Counted from the stretch's first letter, positions 1 to 8,201 are shown. The stretch is 64,000 nt of DNA from Chitinophagaceae bacterium (GCA_020403455.1 JADBXP010000012.1:1-64000), one strand, 5' to 3'. Numbers and translations: made by a program. The notes: generated by a model not told the origin, from the sequence alone.

Positions 1-34
1 CCGGCTGTCCGACAAATTTTTTAACTTCGCTCAT
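1..34 (-). CDS. Possible 5' end of an IS4-type transposase (partial, runs off the left edge)
   Basis: Reading leftward from an ATG at 34, eleven codons are visible (M-S-E-V-K-K-F-V-G-Q-P). A short start followed by F-x-G-Q-P resembles the N-terminus of DUF4372-containing IS4-type transposases common in Bacteroidota, but eleven residues cannot prove this. The sequence between it and position 147 would then be the outer end of the element. It could equally be any leftward gene, or no gene at all. Confidence 0.3.
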   Translation of the reverse strand, partial: MSEVKKFVGQP

Positions 35-73
35 CGTAATGTTTAGTTGTGGTAAACCAAACTTAACGATTAT

Positions 74-103
74 GGGCGGTTCTTAGGAACTGCCCTTTTT
101 TTT
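74..103 (+). terminator. Rho-independent terminator-like hairpin
   Basis: A 9-bp stem (GGGCGGTTC at 74-82, GAACTGCCC at 87-95, one G-T wobble) with a TTAG loop is followed by eight T residues at 96-103. It would stop rightward transcription entering the SDR gene at 148. Such hairpins also sit inside insertion sequence ends to block read-through, which fits the possible transposase start at 34. Confidence 0.7.
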
Positions 104-147
104 GCCAGTTTTATTTTAATTTAGTCGGACAATAGTGAAAAAAAATT

Positions 148-924
148 ATGGACTTACAGCTGAAGGATCAATTATTTATTGTGGGTGGTGCTACATCAGG
201 TTTTGGAAAAGCAATAACTGAACAGTTGCTGCAAGAAGGGGCCCGCATCATTGCAGTTGCCAGGGGAAAGGAAAAATTAGAAGCATTGCAACAGACTGCC
301 CCGGATAAAATAATCATTGTATGTGCTGATATCTCATCAGATGAGTGTCGCCAGCAATTAATGGAAGTTACAAAAGACAAAGTGGTACATGGACTTATAA
401 TCAATGCCGGTGGTCCTCCGGCAAAAACGGTAATGGAAACTTCTGCCTCCGACTGGGATGAGGCGTATCGACTGCTCTTGCGTTGGAAAGTTTTACTTGC
501 GCAACAATATGTTCCCGGTATGGTGAAGAATAAGTATGGAAGAATTCTTTTTATTGAGAGTGCTACGGTAAAACAACCCTTAGAAAATCTGGTGTTAAGT
601 AATTCCTTGCGGGCTGCAGTGGTTGGTATGGTGAAGACGCTCTCACAGGAGATTGCTTCTACCGGCGTGACTTTAAATGTAATGGCTCCCGGTTCTCACA
701 ATACACCTGCTATAGACAGGATTTATAAAAAGAAAAGCGAGCAAACCGGATTGCCTTTTGAACAAGTAAGAGCCACAGCAATTCAACAAATTCCGGTTGG
801 TTTTCTGGGAGAAGCTGCAGACTTTGCCTCATTGGCTGCCTGGTTGTTAAGTCCGTATAGTCGATTCATTACGGGGCAGACAATATCAGTCGATGGCGGT
901 GCTGTGCGTGGTATAATGGGATAA
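148..924 (+). CDS. SDR-family protein with an altered Tyr-Lys active site
   Basis: A 258-residue short-chain dehydrogenase/reductase homologue. The N-terminal nucleotide-binding glycine motif (GGATSGFG, residues 13-20) and the NAG motif (86-88) are present, and Ser138 occupies the usual catalytic serine position. Where classical SDRs carry Y-x-x-x-K, this protein has Ser151 and Arg155 in S-N-S-L-R, so the standard proton-relay pair is missing. SDR-like proteins of this pattern are often annotated as 3-oxoacyl-ACP reductase-like; their chemistry is not clear to me. It is the first gene of the island, 53 bp upstream of an MFS carrier, and a weak copy of the island operator lies in that gap. The ATG at 148 is the only sensible start before the glycine motif. 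Confidence 0.85.
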   Translation: MDLQLKDQLFIVGGATSGFGKAITEQLLQEGARIIAVARGKEKLEALQQTAPDKIIIVCADISSDECRQQLMEVTKDKVVHGLIINAGGPPAKTVMETSASDWDEAYRLLLRWKVLLAQQYVPGMVKNKYGRILFIESATVKQPLENLVLSNSLRAAVVGMVKTLSQEIASTGVTLNVMAPGSHNTPAIDRIYKKKSEQTGLPFEQVRATAIQQIPVGFLGEAADFASLAAWLLSPYSRFITGQTISVDGGAVRGIMG

Positions 925-943
925 GTAAGTAAGATGATCTGGT

Positions 944-964
944 TTAGTTATATTCATGAACGAT
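944..964. promoter_or_regulatory. Degenerate copy of the MarR-type palindromic operator
   Basis: TTAGTTAT-ATTCA-TGAACGAT matches 16 of 21 positions of the strong site at 5832-5852. It lies 13 bp before the MFS start at 978, in the same relative place as the strong copies. If real, it would autoregulate the carrier and the MarR gene. The mismatches are mainly in the right arm, so this is a candidate only. Confidence 0.4.
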
Positions 965-977
965 TAATGTAATCCGT

Positions 978-2213
978 ATGAGAAAATATTATTGCTGGGT
1001 GGTACTTGCTTGTCTTTTTCTAATGTACATGGCAAGCAATGGTATTGTGTTAAATACTTTTAATCTCTATCTGCCTGAGTTTGCCAAGGAGTTCAACGTT
1101 GACATAGGCAAGGCAACAGGGCTGGCTGCTACACTATATTTGGTATTGGCCCTTCCGTTACCATTTGTGGGTAACCTGCTGGAAAAATTTTCCACTAAAA
1201 AAATAATTCTGATAGGTGCATTTGGTGTATCTGCGGGATTATACTATTTGTCTACTGCGACTAGTTTCAAAATGATTCAACTATTTGTTATCGTATATCC
1301 TCTTTTTCTCTGTCTGGTCGGCTTGCTCACAAGTATGTATGTAATCAATAACTGGTTTGTAAAATACAAAGGTATCGCAACCGGAATTTTACTAATGGCA
1401 AGTAGTGTGGGACCCGCAATTTTTGCCCCAATCGTTGGGAAATGGATCAAGACCCTGGGTTGGCAGGCAGCGGTACAAAATCAATTTCTTTTGTGCAGTT
1501 GCCTGATTATATTACCGGCCTTATTGATTTATAGCCATCCCTCCATCATCAATAGTTCTGCTGATGGTATTCCAGGTACTGTTGGCCGCCAGCCGGTGGT
1601 TGATAAGGCTGCCAGCAAGGCATTGTTAAAGAAAGCAGTATTGTCCTTGGACTTTTACCTGGTCGCCCTGATTACTGCAGCACTCTGGTTTTGTATCGGT
1701 GGATTCATTCAGAACCAGCGCAATTATCAGGCAGACCTGCAATTAGACGTGGCAGAAAGCGGAAGGCTGCAGGGTATCTTCTTTCTTTTTGGTCTACTTG
1801 GAAAATTATTGTTCGGTTATCTGGGAGATAAATTCAGCGTAAAAAAAATTATGTTGCTGAGTGTTTTTAATATGTTACTGGGATGTTTGCTCCTCTACTG
1901 GAGTTTACAAGATTCCCGCTGGGTTATACCCTGTGCGGTTATTTTTGGATTGGGTTATAGCGGCACTTTCACGATGATCCAGTTATACATTATTGATCTC
2001 TTTGGTGGGGCTGCTTATGGAACCATACTGGGTCTGTTGTCTTTCATTGATACGCTTTGCGCTTCAATCGGAGTGGCTATGTTGGGCTCGATGCGAAAGA
2101 TGAATGGAAATTATGAAAAAGCATTTCTCATCATGATTGTGCTGACAGTTTTCTCACTGCTGGCAACCTTTTATATTAATCGGCGCGCTCAAAAAGGAGT
2201 TATAGCCCTGTAA
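978..2213 (+). CDS. MFS transporter, monocarboxylate/oxalate-formate-like
   Basis: A 411-residue polytopic protein with about twelve hydrophobic spans in two halves joined by a hydrophilic loop near residues 190-215. The NWF-x-x-x-x-G-x-x-x-G stretch after the fourth span resembles monocarboxylate/oxalate-formate-type MFS members, suggesting an organic acid or related anion as cargo. It sits between the SDR and the MarR regulator, with 12 bp to the latter, so carrier and regulator are probably co-transcribed. It is one of three MFS carriers in the island and is more like the one at 15484 than the one at 27704. The substrate is unknown. Confidence 0.88.
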   Translation: MRKYYCWVVLACLFLMYMASNGIVLNTFNLYLPEFAKEFNVDIGKATGLAATLYLVLALPLPFVGNLLEKFSTKKIILIGAFGVSAGLYYLSTATSFKMIQLFVIVYPLFLCLVGLLTSMYVINNWFVKYKGIATGILLMASSVGPAIFAPIVGKWIKTLGWQAAVQNQFLLCSCLIILPALLIYSHPSIINSSADGIPGTVGRQPVVDKAASKALLKKAVLSLDFYLVALITAALWFCIGGFIQNQRNYQADLQLDVAESGRLQGIFFLFGLLGKLLFGYLGDKFSVKKIMLLSVFNMLLGCLLLYWSLQDSRWVIPCAVIFGLGYSGTFTMIQLYIIDLFGGAAYGTILGLLSFIDTLCASIGVAMLGSMRKMNGNYEKAFLIMIVLTVFSLLATFYINRRAQKGVIAL

Positions 2214-2225
2214 AGAACTGCCAGC

Positions 2226-2693
2226 ATGCTTAAAAAAAATATCAACGCTTCCGTTATTTTTCATTCCATTAAGTTATCGGAAACATGGAAAAAGAATGGT
2301 GATCTCATAACCCAAAAATTTGGTATCACTACCCAACAGTGGTTCATTTTATTGTTACTGGCAAAGGATCCTAATATTTTATATTTTAAACTACATCCAC
2401 ACACCAAGCCGTTGATGGCGAAGGAACTTGCTGAAGCAATGAATGTAAGCCGAGCCAATATCACCAATATGTTGAATGTGCTCATTAGAAAAAAATTGGT
2501 GGTACAAATAAGCGATAAGGAAGATAAAAGAAGAAAGAGACTTTCACTCACCCCGCAGGGTATGCAGCTTGTAGAAAAATTAGAAAAACTTCGATATACC
2601 TATAACAATAGAATGTTGTCTCAGTTTACACTTGAAGAGAAAAGACAGTTCATTCGATTCGTTGACATCTGTCTCCAGCTGATGCATGCATGA
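2226..2693 (+). CDS. MarR-family transcriptional regulator
   Basis: A 155-residue winged-helix protein. An N-terminal dimerisation helix is followed by the helix-turn-helix (about residues 60-90, containing MAKELAEAMNVSRANITNM) and a basic wing (DKEDKRRKRLSLTPQG), the standard MarR layout. Family members are dimers that bind short palindromes and are usually released by a small ligand, often an aromatic or a pathway substrate. It is the only regulator gene in the 28-kb island. The repeated TTAGTTAA-n5-TTAACTAA palindromes upstream of the island's promoters are the right size for a MarR dimer, so I infer that this protein controls them. Binding itself is not shown by the sequence. Confidence 0.93.
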   Translation: MLKKNINASVIFHSIKLSETWKKNGDLITQKFGITTQQWFILLLLAKDPNILYFKLHPHTKPLMAKELAEAMNVSRANITNMLNVLIRKKLVVQISDKEDKRRKRLSLTPQGMQLVEKLEKLRYTYNNRMLSQFTLEEKRQFIRFVDICLQLMHA

Positions 2694-2707
2694 TGTGTGC
2701 ATGTGAA

Positions 2708-3346
2708 TTATCTTCTTTTATATATGATAGGGGTATCATAGGAAGTAAGACGCTGGCCATTTTTTTCCAAAAGTTCCATTACCTGCAAGGTTGTTGAAGT
2801 GAATGTTTCACTTAATGTAAATTTCAGTCCATTTCCCAGATCATTTACAGATACTGTTGAAAAAGTTTTGTTATCAGGATTCCAGGTATAATCTGCCCCC
2901 TGGAATGTTGGGGAAGGGGTTAGTGTGAGAAAATCAAATCGGAGTGATGTATTATCGTTCCGCAATTCCTCCTTTTTATAATTGGTTAATTGGTAGGTGG
3001 TCAGGTGAATGATACCGGAAGGTCGATGAGTAAAGAGGAAGAGATAGGGTTTGCTTTCCATTACTTTCCCTTCGTTGAGATAATAACTTTCCTCCAAAAC
3101 AAAAAATCCATTCAGATCAAGTGGTTTATTCAATACTTTTTCATCTGCAACCCTGTTCACATGAACCGACAAAGGATGTACGATTTTTCCGGCTTTCATT
3201 TCTTCAACCAATTGGTTTGAATTATCGAAATCTCCGGTTATGTATTCCCGAAATTTTTTCAACAGTTTATTACCTGATAGCGGTTGCTGGGCAGATAAGT
3301 TCAAAGCTAACAAGCATGTTGTAGCAATACATACTATGATTTTCAT
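2708..3346 (-). CDS. Exported CpcT/CpeT-like protein
   Basis: A 212-residue protein with a clear signal peptide (cleavage near residues 19-20, after LNLSAQ). The mature part carries features of the CpcT/CpeT fold: a G-x-F-D-N-S-x-Q segment near residue 40, a F-x-V-x-E-x-x-Y segment near residues 80-90, and PYLFLF. In cyanobacteria that beta-barrel family attaches bilins to phycobiliproteins. This organism shows no phycobiliproteins, so here it is probably a lipocalin-like binder of a hydrophobic molecule. It is the last gene of the leftward nitrilase-ALDH operon, 6 bp after the aldehyde dehydrogenase. The family assignment is from pattern only. Confidence 0.6.
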   Translation of the reverse strand: MKIIVCIATTCLLALNLSAQQPLSGNKLLKKFREYITGDFDNSNQLVEEMKAGKIVHPLSVHVNRVADEKVLNKPLDLNGFFVLEESYYLNEGKVMESKPYLFLFTHRPSGIIHLTTYQLTNYKKEELRNDNTSLRFDFLTLTPSPTFQGADYTWNPDNKTFSTVSVNDLGNGLKFTLSETFTSTTLQVMELLEKNGQRLTSYDTPIIYKRR

Positions 3347-3352
3347 ATTTAT

Positions 3353-4774
3353 CTAAGCTTTTCTCTGTAGTTGGATAGTCCAGGGCGAAGGCTCTACGTT
3401 CTCTTTGATGATGAAAACTTTCTGCCTCAAAAACCTTTTCAGGGCTGCTGCTCCCATGCGTGTACCGCCGATACCACTCAATTTGAAAGATGTCTTTTCT
3501 CCCTCATGCATAATGGCGGTCAGTGCAGCATCGTTGATACTGATAGCTCCTCCGGTAACATGCTTCCCCAATTCCATCGCCTCTTCTACACTTCCTGCAA
3601 AAACTGCACCACTGAGTCCATAGACACTATCATTGGCCAAGCGTATGGCTTCCTCCTTGTTACTGAAGGTCATAACAGGTAAAATGGGACCGAAGGTTTC
3701 TTCCTGCATGATTTTCATCGAGTGATTTACATTAACAAGGACCGTTGGGCGACAATAGTATCCTCCATTAATAAGTTCGCAAGACCGACTTCCTGTTAGA
3801 ATTTCCGCTCCTTTTTCCAGGGCATCTTTTAAATGCTCGTCTATGATTTGTACTTGTTTATCAAAAATGATTGGACCTATTTCTCCTTCTTCAATATCTC
3901 GGTCATTTAGCATCAGTTGTGATGCTCTTTCTGTTAATTTGGTGATGAATTCATGGGCAATTTTATCATGCACATAAATTCGCTCGATACTCAGACAGCT
4001 TTGTCCTGCGTTGGCCGTACTTCCCCAGCAGATAGAAGCAGCTGCAATATCCAGATTGGCAGAGGGTAATACGATTGCGGGATCTTTTCCCCCCAGTTCC
4101 AGAAATACAGGAATCATCCGCTCGGCAGCTGCAGCATATACTTTTCGTCCTGTTGCGGTACTACCGGTAAAGCAAATCAGATCTGCTTCCTGTACCAACG
4201 CTGCCCCTGTTGTTCCATCACCTGCAACATAGCGCAGAACTTTTTTTAGTTCGGGCACTTTTGATATACTTCTATTCATTACCTCTATGAAACGGGGAGT
4301 TACTTCACTGGGTTTAACAATCACCGAGCAACCTGCGAGCAGGGCAGGGATGGTATCGATCAGGGATAGTAGTAAAGGGAAGTTCCAGGGAGAAATGACA
4401 CCTACCAAACCATAAGGGACCCAATCTTGTTGTAGTCGAATAAATGGTATTTGCGTTTTCTTAGTTGGGATAGGTTCAAAAAATTCTTCTGCGTGCTTAC
4501 ACCAGCGGTCTATGCTGCTGAACAGGAGGTCGATTTCGAGTTTGGTTTCCCAACTTCTTCCTGTATCCTGTTGAAGTGCTTCCAGTAAAGCGGTTTTTTC
4601 CTGCTGAAGCACTAATTTCCATTCTTGTAAAACTGCTGATCTGGCTGTTAATCCATTTTCATTCCAGTCGGGTTGGGCAGATCTAGCCTGCGAGCACAAA
4701 GCAGCAAGTTCTTCCGCCGGCATGGCGGAGAAAAAATAATCCTTTTCTCCGGTTCTTGGATTTCTGGTATTCAA
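3353..4774 (-). CDS. NAD(P)-dependent aldehyde dehydrogenase
   Basis: A 473-residue aldehyde dehydrogenase with the full active site: PWNFP (129-133), Lys154 in the cofactor pocket, FTGS (202-205), the general base Glu227 in LELGGK, nucleophile Cys260 in NAGQSC, and the E-T-F-G-P motif near residue 357. It oxidises an aldehyde to the acid. The length and the lack of a CoA-type signature fit the non-acylating ALDH class, nearest in style to class 3-like enzymes. It lies 8 bp downstream of the nitrilase-fold gene and 6 bp upstream of the CpcT-like gene, in an operon whose promoter overlaps the palindrome at 5832-5852. It probably handles an aldehyde released in the pathway. Confidence 0.93.
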   Translation of the reverse strand: MNTRNPRTGEKDYFFSAMPAEELAALCSQARSAQPDWNENGLTARSAVLQEWKLVLQQEKTALLEALQQDTGRSWETKLEIDLLFSSIDRWCKHAEEFFEPIPTKKTQIPFIRLQQDWVPYGLVGVISPWNFPLLLSLIDTIPALLAGCSVIVKPSEVTPRFIEVMNRSISKVPELKKVLRYVAGDGTTGAALVQEADLICFTGSTATGRKVYAAAAERMIPVFLELGGKDPAIVLPSANLDIAAASICWGSTANAGQSCLSIERIYVHDKIAHEFITKLTERASQLMLNDRDIEEGEIGPIIFDKQVQIIDEHLKDALEKGAEILTGSRSCELINGGYYCRPTVLVNVNHSMKIMQEETFGPILPVMTFSNKEEAIRLANDSVYGLSGAVFAGSVEEAMELGKHVTGGAISINDAALTAIMHEGEKTSFKLSGIGGTRMGAAALKRFLRQKVFIIKENVEPSPWTIQLQRKA

Positions 4775-4782
4775 TTGTTGAC

Positions 4783-5817
4783 TTATTGGATGATCTTTTT
4801 CTCTTTCAACGTTGCAATAACATTTTGTTGTTGCTGTATGTAGTGACTGCGGGAGGGATTTTTTCCCTGCAATGAATTTGCAGGATAGATCGATTGGGCG
4901 TAAGTAGGTGCAAACAATTCAAATCTTTGACGTGAAAGATAATTGCTCATTCCGGGGCGCATACGATGTTCCCGCAAGGCACCAAGATGAATTGTAGCAT
5001 TGGCAACCATGCTCTCTCCAAATCCGGCTTCACATAGCACCATGCCCTCATATTGTACAATCTGAGAATGTCCGTCGGTAGATTGAGCAGGAATTGAATA
5101 TCCGGTAATACCGGCACTGTTTGCACTGATAACGTACGCCATGTTTTCTATGGCGCGGGCCCGTTTAGCAATATTCTTGGGTGTAGGGGATAGTGCACCA
5201 ACTTCGGAGGTGTGGTGCAGAAAAATCTCTGCTCCTTTGAGTGCGAGGCAACGTGCTATTTCCGGATAGAGAATTTCTTCTGAAGCGAGGCAGGCCAGAT
5301 TTCCCAATGGGGTATTAGCAACGGGGAACAAACTGTCAACACCATACACAGAAATGTATTCATCCAATACATCATGTGGTGTGGCCGCATACATTGAATT
5401 CAGTCGTCGATAGCGGATAAGTATATTTCCTCCGGGTCCAATGATGAAGGAAGTTTGGAAGAAGAGTTGTTGGAAGTGATCATCCAGTTCATAAACGTTA
5501 CCACTTAAATAGATGTTACAGTCCTCTGCCAGGTGTTTCAATGCTCCATAAATCTCATCATTGGGATGAATGCACCCTTTTTCCTGCCATTCTGCTGTTG
5601 TTTCCCCCATAGGAAAACCGGTTAAAAAATATTCAGGAAGTACTACCAATTGGAGGTCACTGCCAATGAATGCTTTAGATGCCTTGATTTGTGCATGAAT
5701 CCGGCTGACAGCAGCCAGCATTTGATTCCTGGATTCATGACTGGAAGTACAGGAATTCACAGAAGCTGTCGTAAGCTGCAGTGCAAGTGCTTTATAAGAA
5801 GTGAGATGGGTTGCCAT
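4783..5817 (-). CDS. Nitrilase-superfamily protein lacking the catalytic Lys and Cys
   Basis: A 344-residue carbon-nitrogen-hydrolase fold. The first catalytic position is kept (Glu62 in LPEYF). The lysine expected in Y-R-K-x-H is replaced in YRRLN (Arg138), and the nucleophilic cysteine expected just before the E/D-x-x-x-P-E segment is replaced by Ser179 (LACLASEE); the neighbouring Cys176 is three residues too early. I checked the codons for this stretch on the reverse strand. It heads a leftward operon with an aldehyde dehydrogenase. Its ATG is 14 bp from the operator at 5832-5852. It may be a non-hydrolytic binder or use a changed mechanism. Confidence 0.88.
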   Translation of the reverse strand: MATHLTSYKALALQLTTASVNSCTSSHESRNQMLAAVSRIHAQIKASKAFIGSDLQLVVLPEYFLTGFPMGETTAEWQEKGCIHPNDEIYGALKHLAEDCNIYLSGNVYELDDHFQQLFFQTSFIIGPGGNILIRYRRLNSMYAATPHDVLDEYISVYGVDSLFPVANTPLGNLACLASEEILYPEIARCLALKGAEIFLHHTSEVGALSPTPKNIAKRARAIENMAYVISANSAGITGYSIPAQSTDGHSQIVQYEGMVLCEAGFGESMVANATIHLGALREHRMRPGMSNYLSRQRFELFAPTYAQSIYPANSLQGKNPSRSHYIQQQQNVIATLKEKKIIQ

Positions 5818-5831
5818 GAGTTGGTTTAAAA

Positions 5832-5852
5832 TTAGTTAACTTCATTAACTAA
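5832..5852. promoter_or_regulatory. Palindromic operator, probably for the MarR regulator (site 1)
   Basis: TTAGTTAA (5832-5839), spacer CTTCA, TTAACTAA (5845-5852): a perfect 8-bp inverted repeat with a 5-bp spacer. It sits in the 66-bp gap between the divergent nitrilase-fold gene (14 bp away) and FAD oxidoreductase gene (31 bp away), so one bound dimer could control both. Near-identical copies occur at 8171, 14181 and 16764. Confidence 0.82.
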
Positions 5853-5883
5853 ATCGGTTTTTCATTCCTCTAATTTACTATTT

Positions 5884-7314
5884 GTGGATGATATTCTCAT
5901 CATAGGAGCAGGTGCAGCCGGTATGACTTCGGCCATCAGGGCTGCTCAAAGAGGCAAAAAAGTAACGGTCCTGGAAAAAATGGACAAGGTAGGTGGTACT
6001 TTATCACTTACTGCAGGTCATTTGAGCGGTGCTGCAACACAAAGACAATTGTATGCGGGTATTCAGGATACAACCGACAGTCATTACAATGATATTGTTC
6101 GAATTTGTAGGGATACCATGGATCCAATCATTGCCCGTAAGGCAGTCGATCTTGCTTCCTCCACCATAGATTGGTTGACAGAATTGGGATATCCTTTTCA
6201 CGACAGAGCACCTGCGGTTATTTACGGGCATGAAGCCTATTCAATAGCACGAACTTATTTTGGAAAAGAGGATGTTCATCCGCGAATGCAGGAACCCGGT
6301 CAAACTATTTTGCGGTTGTTAATGCCTTTATGGAATGAGCAGGTGCAAAATGGGAATATACGTTTGATCACCGGGTGTAAACTAAAGCAGATCCTTGTAG
6401 ATAAGAATTCAGTAGTGGGAATTGTAGCAGAACAAGATGACCGGGAATTTACTTTCACAGCACATCATTATTTACTGACCACAGGTGGTTATGCTTCCAA
6501 TCCCTCCTTCTTTAACACCTCTTCTCCCGGAACTTCACGGTGGATGTCTGCTGCCAATCCTGCTTCCACTGGTGATGGAATCAAAGCTGCACTTCAAATA
6601 GGGGCTGTATTTCAGGGTGCGGATAAGCAAATGTTTACGCTTGGTGGTATTGAGCTTCAGCCGGGAAGTGGCAGAGTCAATTTCTGGGAAGCATGGGCAA
6701 GGATGAGCAATGGCATTGATAGAAAGCAACGGGAGATTTATGTCAATATGCTGGGTGAGCGTTTCATGAATGAATACGATTGGTCAGTTGATCAGCGAGA
6801 GCGTGCCATGTTGGCTCAGCCCGGGAAAAAATGCTGGATTTTATTTGACCAGCGTGCATTGTATGATGGGGATTCCTTGGTGCCTCAATGGACAACTGAT
6901 CAACTGGTACAAGAAAGTTATCGGGAGCAAGCCGTATGGCAGGCTGCATCTCTGCGTGAGTTGGCAATGAAAACGGGCTTGCCGCTAGAAGCTTTGGAGG
7001 CGACAGTTGCAAAATACAATGCGGATTGTGCCTTGGGAGCTGATTCTTTGTGGGGAAGGACATACCTGGAACACCCATTGGCTAGTCCGCCTTATTTTGC
7101 TGTGTTGGTCTATGCCTATGCCTTGATAAGTTTTGGTGGATTACAAGTGAATGAGCAGTTACAAGTTGTGCGGGCGGAAGGACAAACGATTGATAATTTA
7201 TATGCTGCAGGTGAAATTCTGGGGGCTGCAGCAACCAGTGGCCAGGCATTTTGTGGTGGCATGTTGCTAACCCCGGCAATCAGTTTTGGGAAATGGCTGG
7301 GCGATCATCTGTAA
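5884..7314 (+). CDS. FAD-dependent oxidoreductase, fumarate-reductase/ketosteroid-dehydrogenase type
   Basis: A 476-residue flavoprotein. The N-terminal dinucleotide motif I-I-G-A-G-A-A-G-M begins at residue 6, followed by an acidic residue in VLEK. The C-terminal FAD segment (NLYAAGEILGA, then CGGMLLTPAISFG) is typical of the fumarate reductase/succinate dehydrogenase flavoprotein superfamily, which includes 3-ketosteroid delta-1 dehydrogenases and 2-enoate reductases. It probably reduces or introduces a C=C bond next to a carbonyl. Translation must start at the GTG at 5884, since the next ATG lies inside the FAD motif. It is a single-gene unit, convergent with the hydrolase-fold gene 7 bp away, and driven from operator site 1. 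Confidence 0.9.
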   Translation: MDDILIIGAGAAGMTSAIRAAQRGKKVTVLEKMDKVGGTLSLTAGHLSGAATQRQLYAGIQDTTDSHYNDIVRICRDTMDPIIARKAVDLASSTIDWLTELGYPFHDRAPAVIYGHEAYSIARTYFGKEDVHPRMQEPGQTILRLLMPLWNEQVQNGNIRLITGCKLKQILVDKNSVVGIVAEQDDREFTFTAHHYLLTTGGYASNPSFFNTSSPGTSRWMSAANPASTGDGIKAALQIGAVFQGADKQMFTLGGIELQPGSGRVNFWEAWARMSNGIDRKQREIYVNMLGERFMNEYDWSVDQRERAMLAQPGKKCWILFDQRALYDGDSLVPQWTTDQLVQESYREQAVWQAASLRELAMKTGLPLEALEATVAKYNADCALGADSLWGRTYLEHPLASPPYFAVLVYAYALISFGGLQVNEQLQVVRAEGQTIDNLYAAGEILGAAATSGQAFCGGMLLTPAISFGKWLGDHL

Positions 7315-7321
7315 GCGGAAC

Positions 7322-8158
7322 CTATTGAGTAGAATTGAGCGTTGAGAAAATTGTCTGTTGCATTACCTGCCATCTTGCTTTTGGTTCTGCAGGAGTTGTA
7401 ACGACCCGTATTTGTTCAGGTAAAGGATGTTGAATTAGCTGATCAATATAAGGAAGTAGGGGGCTTCCCAGCCATCTGAACACAATTGCAGGTATGGTAA
7501 GTTGTTGAACATGCTCTGCTTTTTCATGTAGAAAAGCAGCACGGTAAGCCCTCGCATAATCGGGTCCCGCTATAATGTAATCCTCCATCATTTTTTCTAT
7601 AATTTCAGCCGGGGGAAGTTTGTCGGAAAATCGATGTTTTTCATCGGTACTGAACCAGGGAAAGAACAAACAACTTTTTTCTACCATCTCGCGCAGACGG
7701 GTCAGTTCAGTGCCATCTTTTTCCGGATGCAACGAGATGAAATAGTGCTGTAAAATCTGCTTTCTCATGTCTTCCTCAAAATGCGCGGCATTGTCCAAAA
7801 ACAATTGTTCAACCCTTTGGGGGTAGGCCAGTGCGTAGGCAATGGCTAACTGAGCGCCTGTAGCGGTTCCATATAAATAGAAGGTATTGCTGCCCAGTTC
7901 CTCTCTGAGGGCTTCGATAAATGGGCAATAGTCGCTTATTTTTTCTGCTGCCGGGCTGAAGGGATCTGAATATCCATATCCGGGTGTATCGGGAGCCACT
8001 ACATGAAATCGTTCTGACAGCAAAGAAATCAATCCTTCCATCCTTCCTGAATGTTGGGGGGAGGGATGCAAGAGCATCAATAATGGGCCGTTGCCACAAC
8101 TTCTGTAAAAAAGTTGTCCCCCGGCATAGCGGAGATGATTTTTTTGGATGGTGGGCAT
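7322..8158 (-). CDS. Alpha/beta-hydrolase-fold protein without Ser-His catalytic residues
   Basis: A 278-residue alpha/beta-hydrolase. The oxyanion strand (LLMLHPSP, 26-33), the D-T-P-G-Y-G-x-S motif (57-64) and the nucleophile elbow are recognisable, and the closest style is meta-cleavage-product or haloalkane-type hydrolases. The elbow reads G-T-A-T-G (97-101), putting Ala at position 99 where Ser, Cys or Asp is expected; the codon GCT was checked on the reverse strand. The C-terminal segment where the catalytic His normally follows the last strand (TTPAEPKARW) has no His. It is therefore unlikely to be an ordinary esterase. It is transcribed leftward from operator site 2, 12 bp upstream. 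Confidence 0.88.
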   Translation of the reverse strand: MPTIQKNHLRYAGGQLFYRSCGNGPLLMLLHPSPQHSGRMEGLISLLSERFHVVAPDTPGYGYSDPFSPAAEKISDYCPFIEALREELGSNTFYLYGTATGAQLAIAYALAYPQRVEQLFLDNAAHFEEDMRKQILQHYFISLHPEKDGTELTRLREMVEKSCLFFPWFSTDEKHRFSDKLPPAEIIEKMMEDYIIAGPDYARAYRAAFLHEKAEHVQQLTIPAIVFRWLGSPLLPYIDQLIQHPLPEQIRVVTTPAEPKARWQVMQQTIFSTLNSTQ

Positions 8159-8170
8159 ACAACGGTAAAA

Positions 8171-8191
8171 ATAGTTAACTTCATTAACTAA
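8171..8191. promoter_or_regulatory. Palindromic operator, probably for the MarR regulator (site 2)
   Basis: ATAGTTAA (8171-8178), spacer CTTCA, TTAACTAA (8184-8191). One arm mismatch relative to site 1; the spacer is identical. It fills the 43-bp gap between divergent genes at 8158 and 8202, leaving 12 and 10 bp on either side. Confidence 0.82.
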
Positions 8192-8201
8192 TCATTGCTG
8201 C

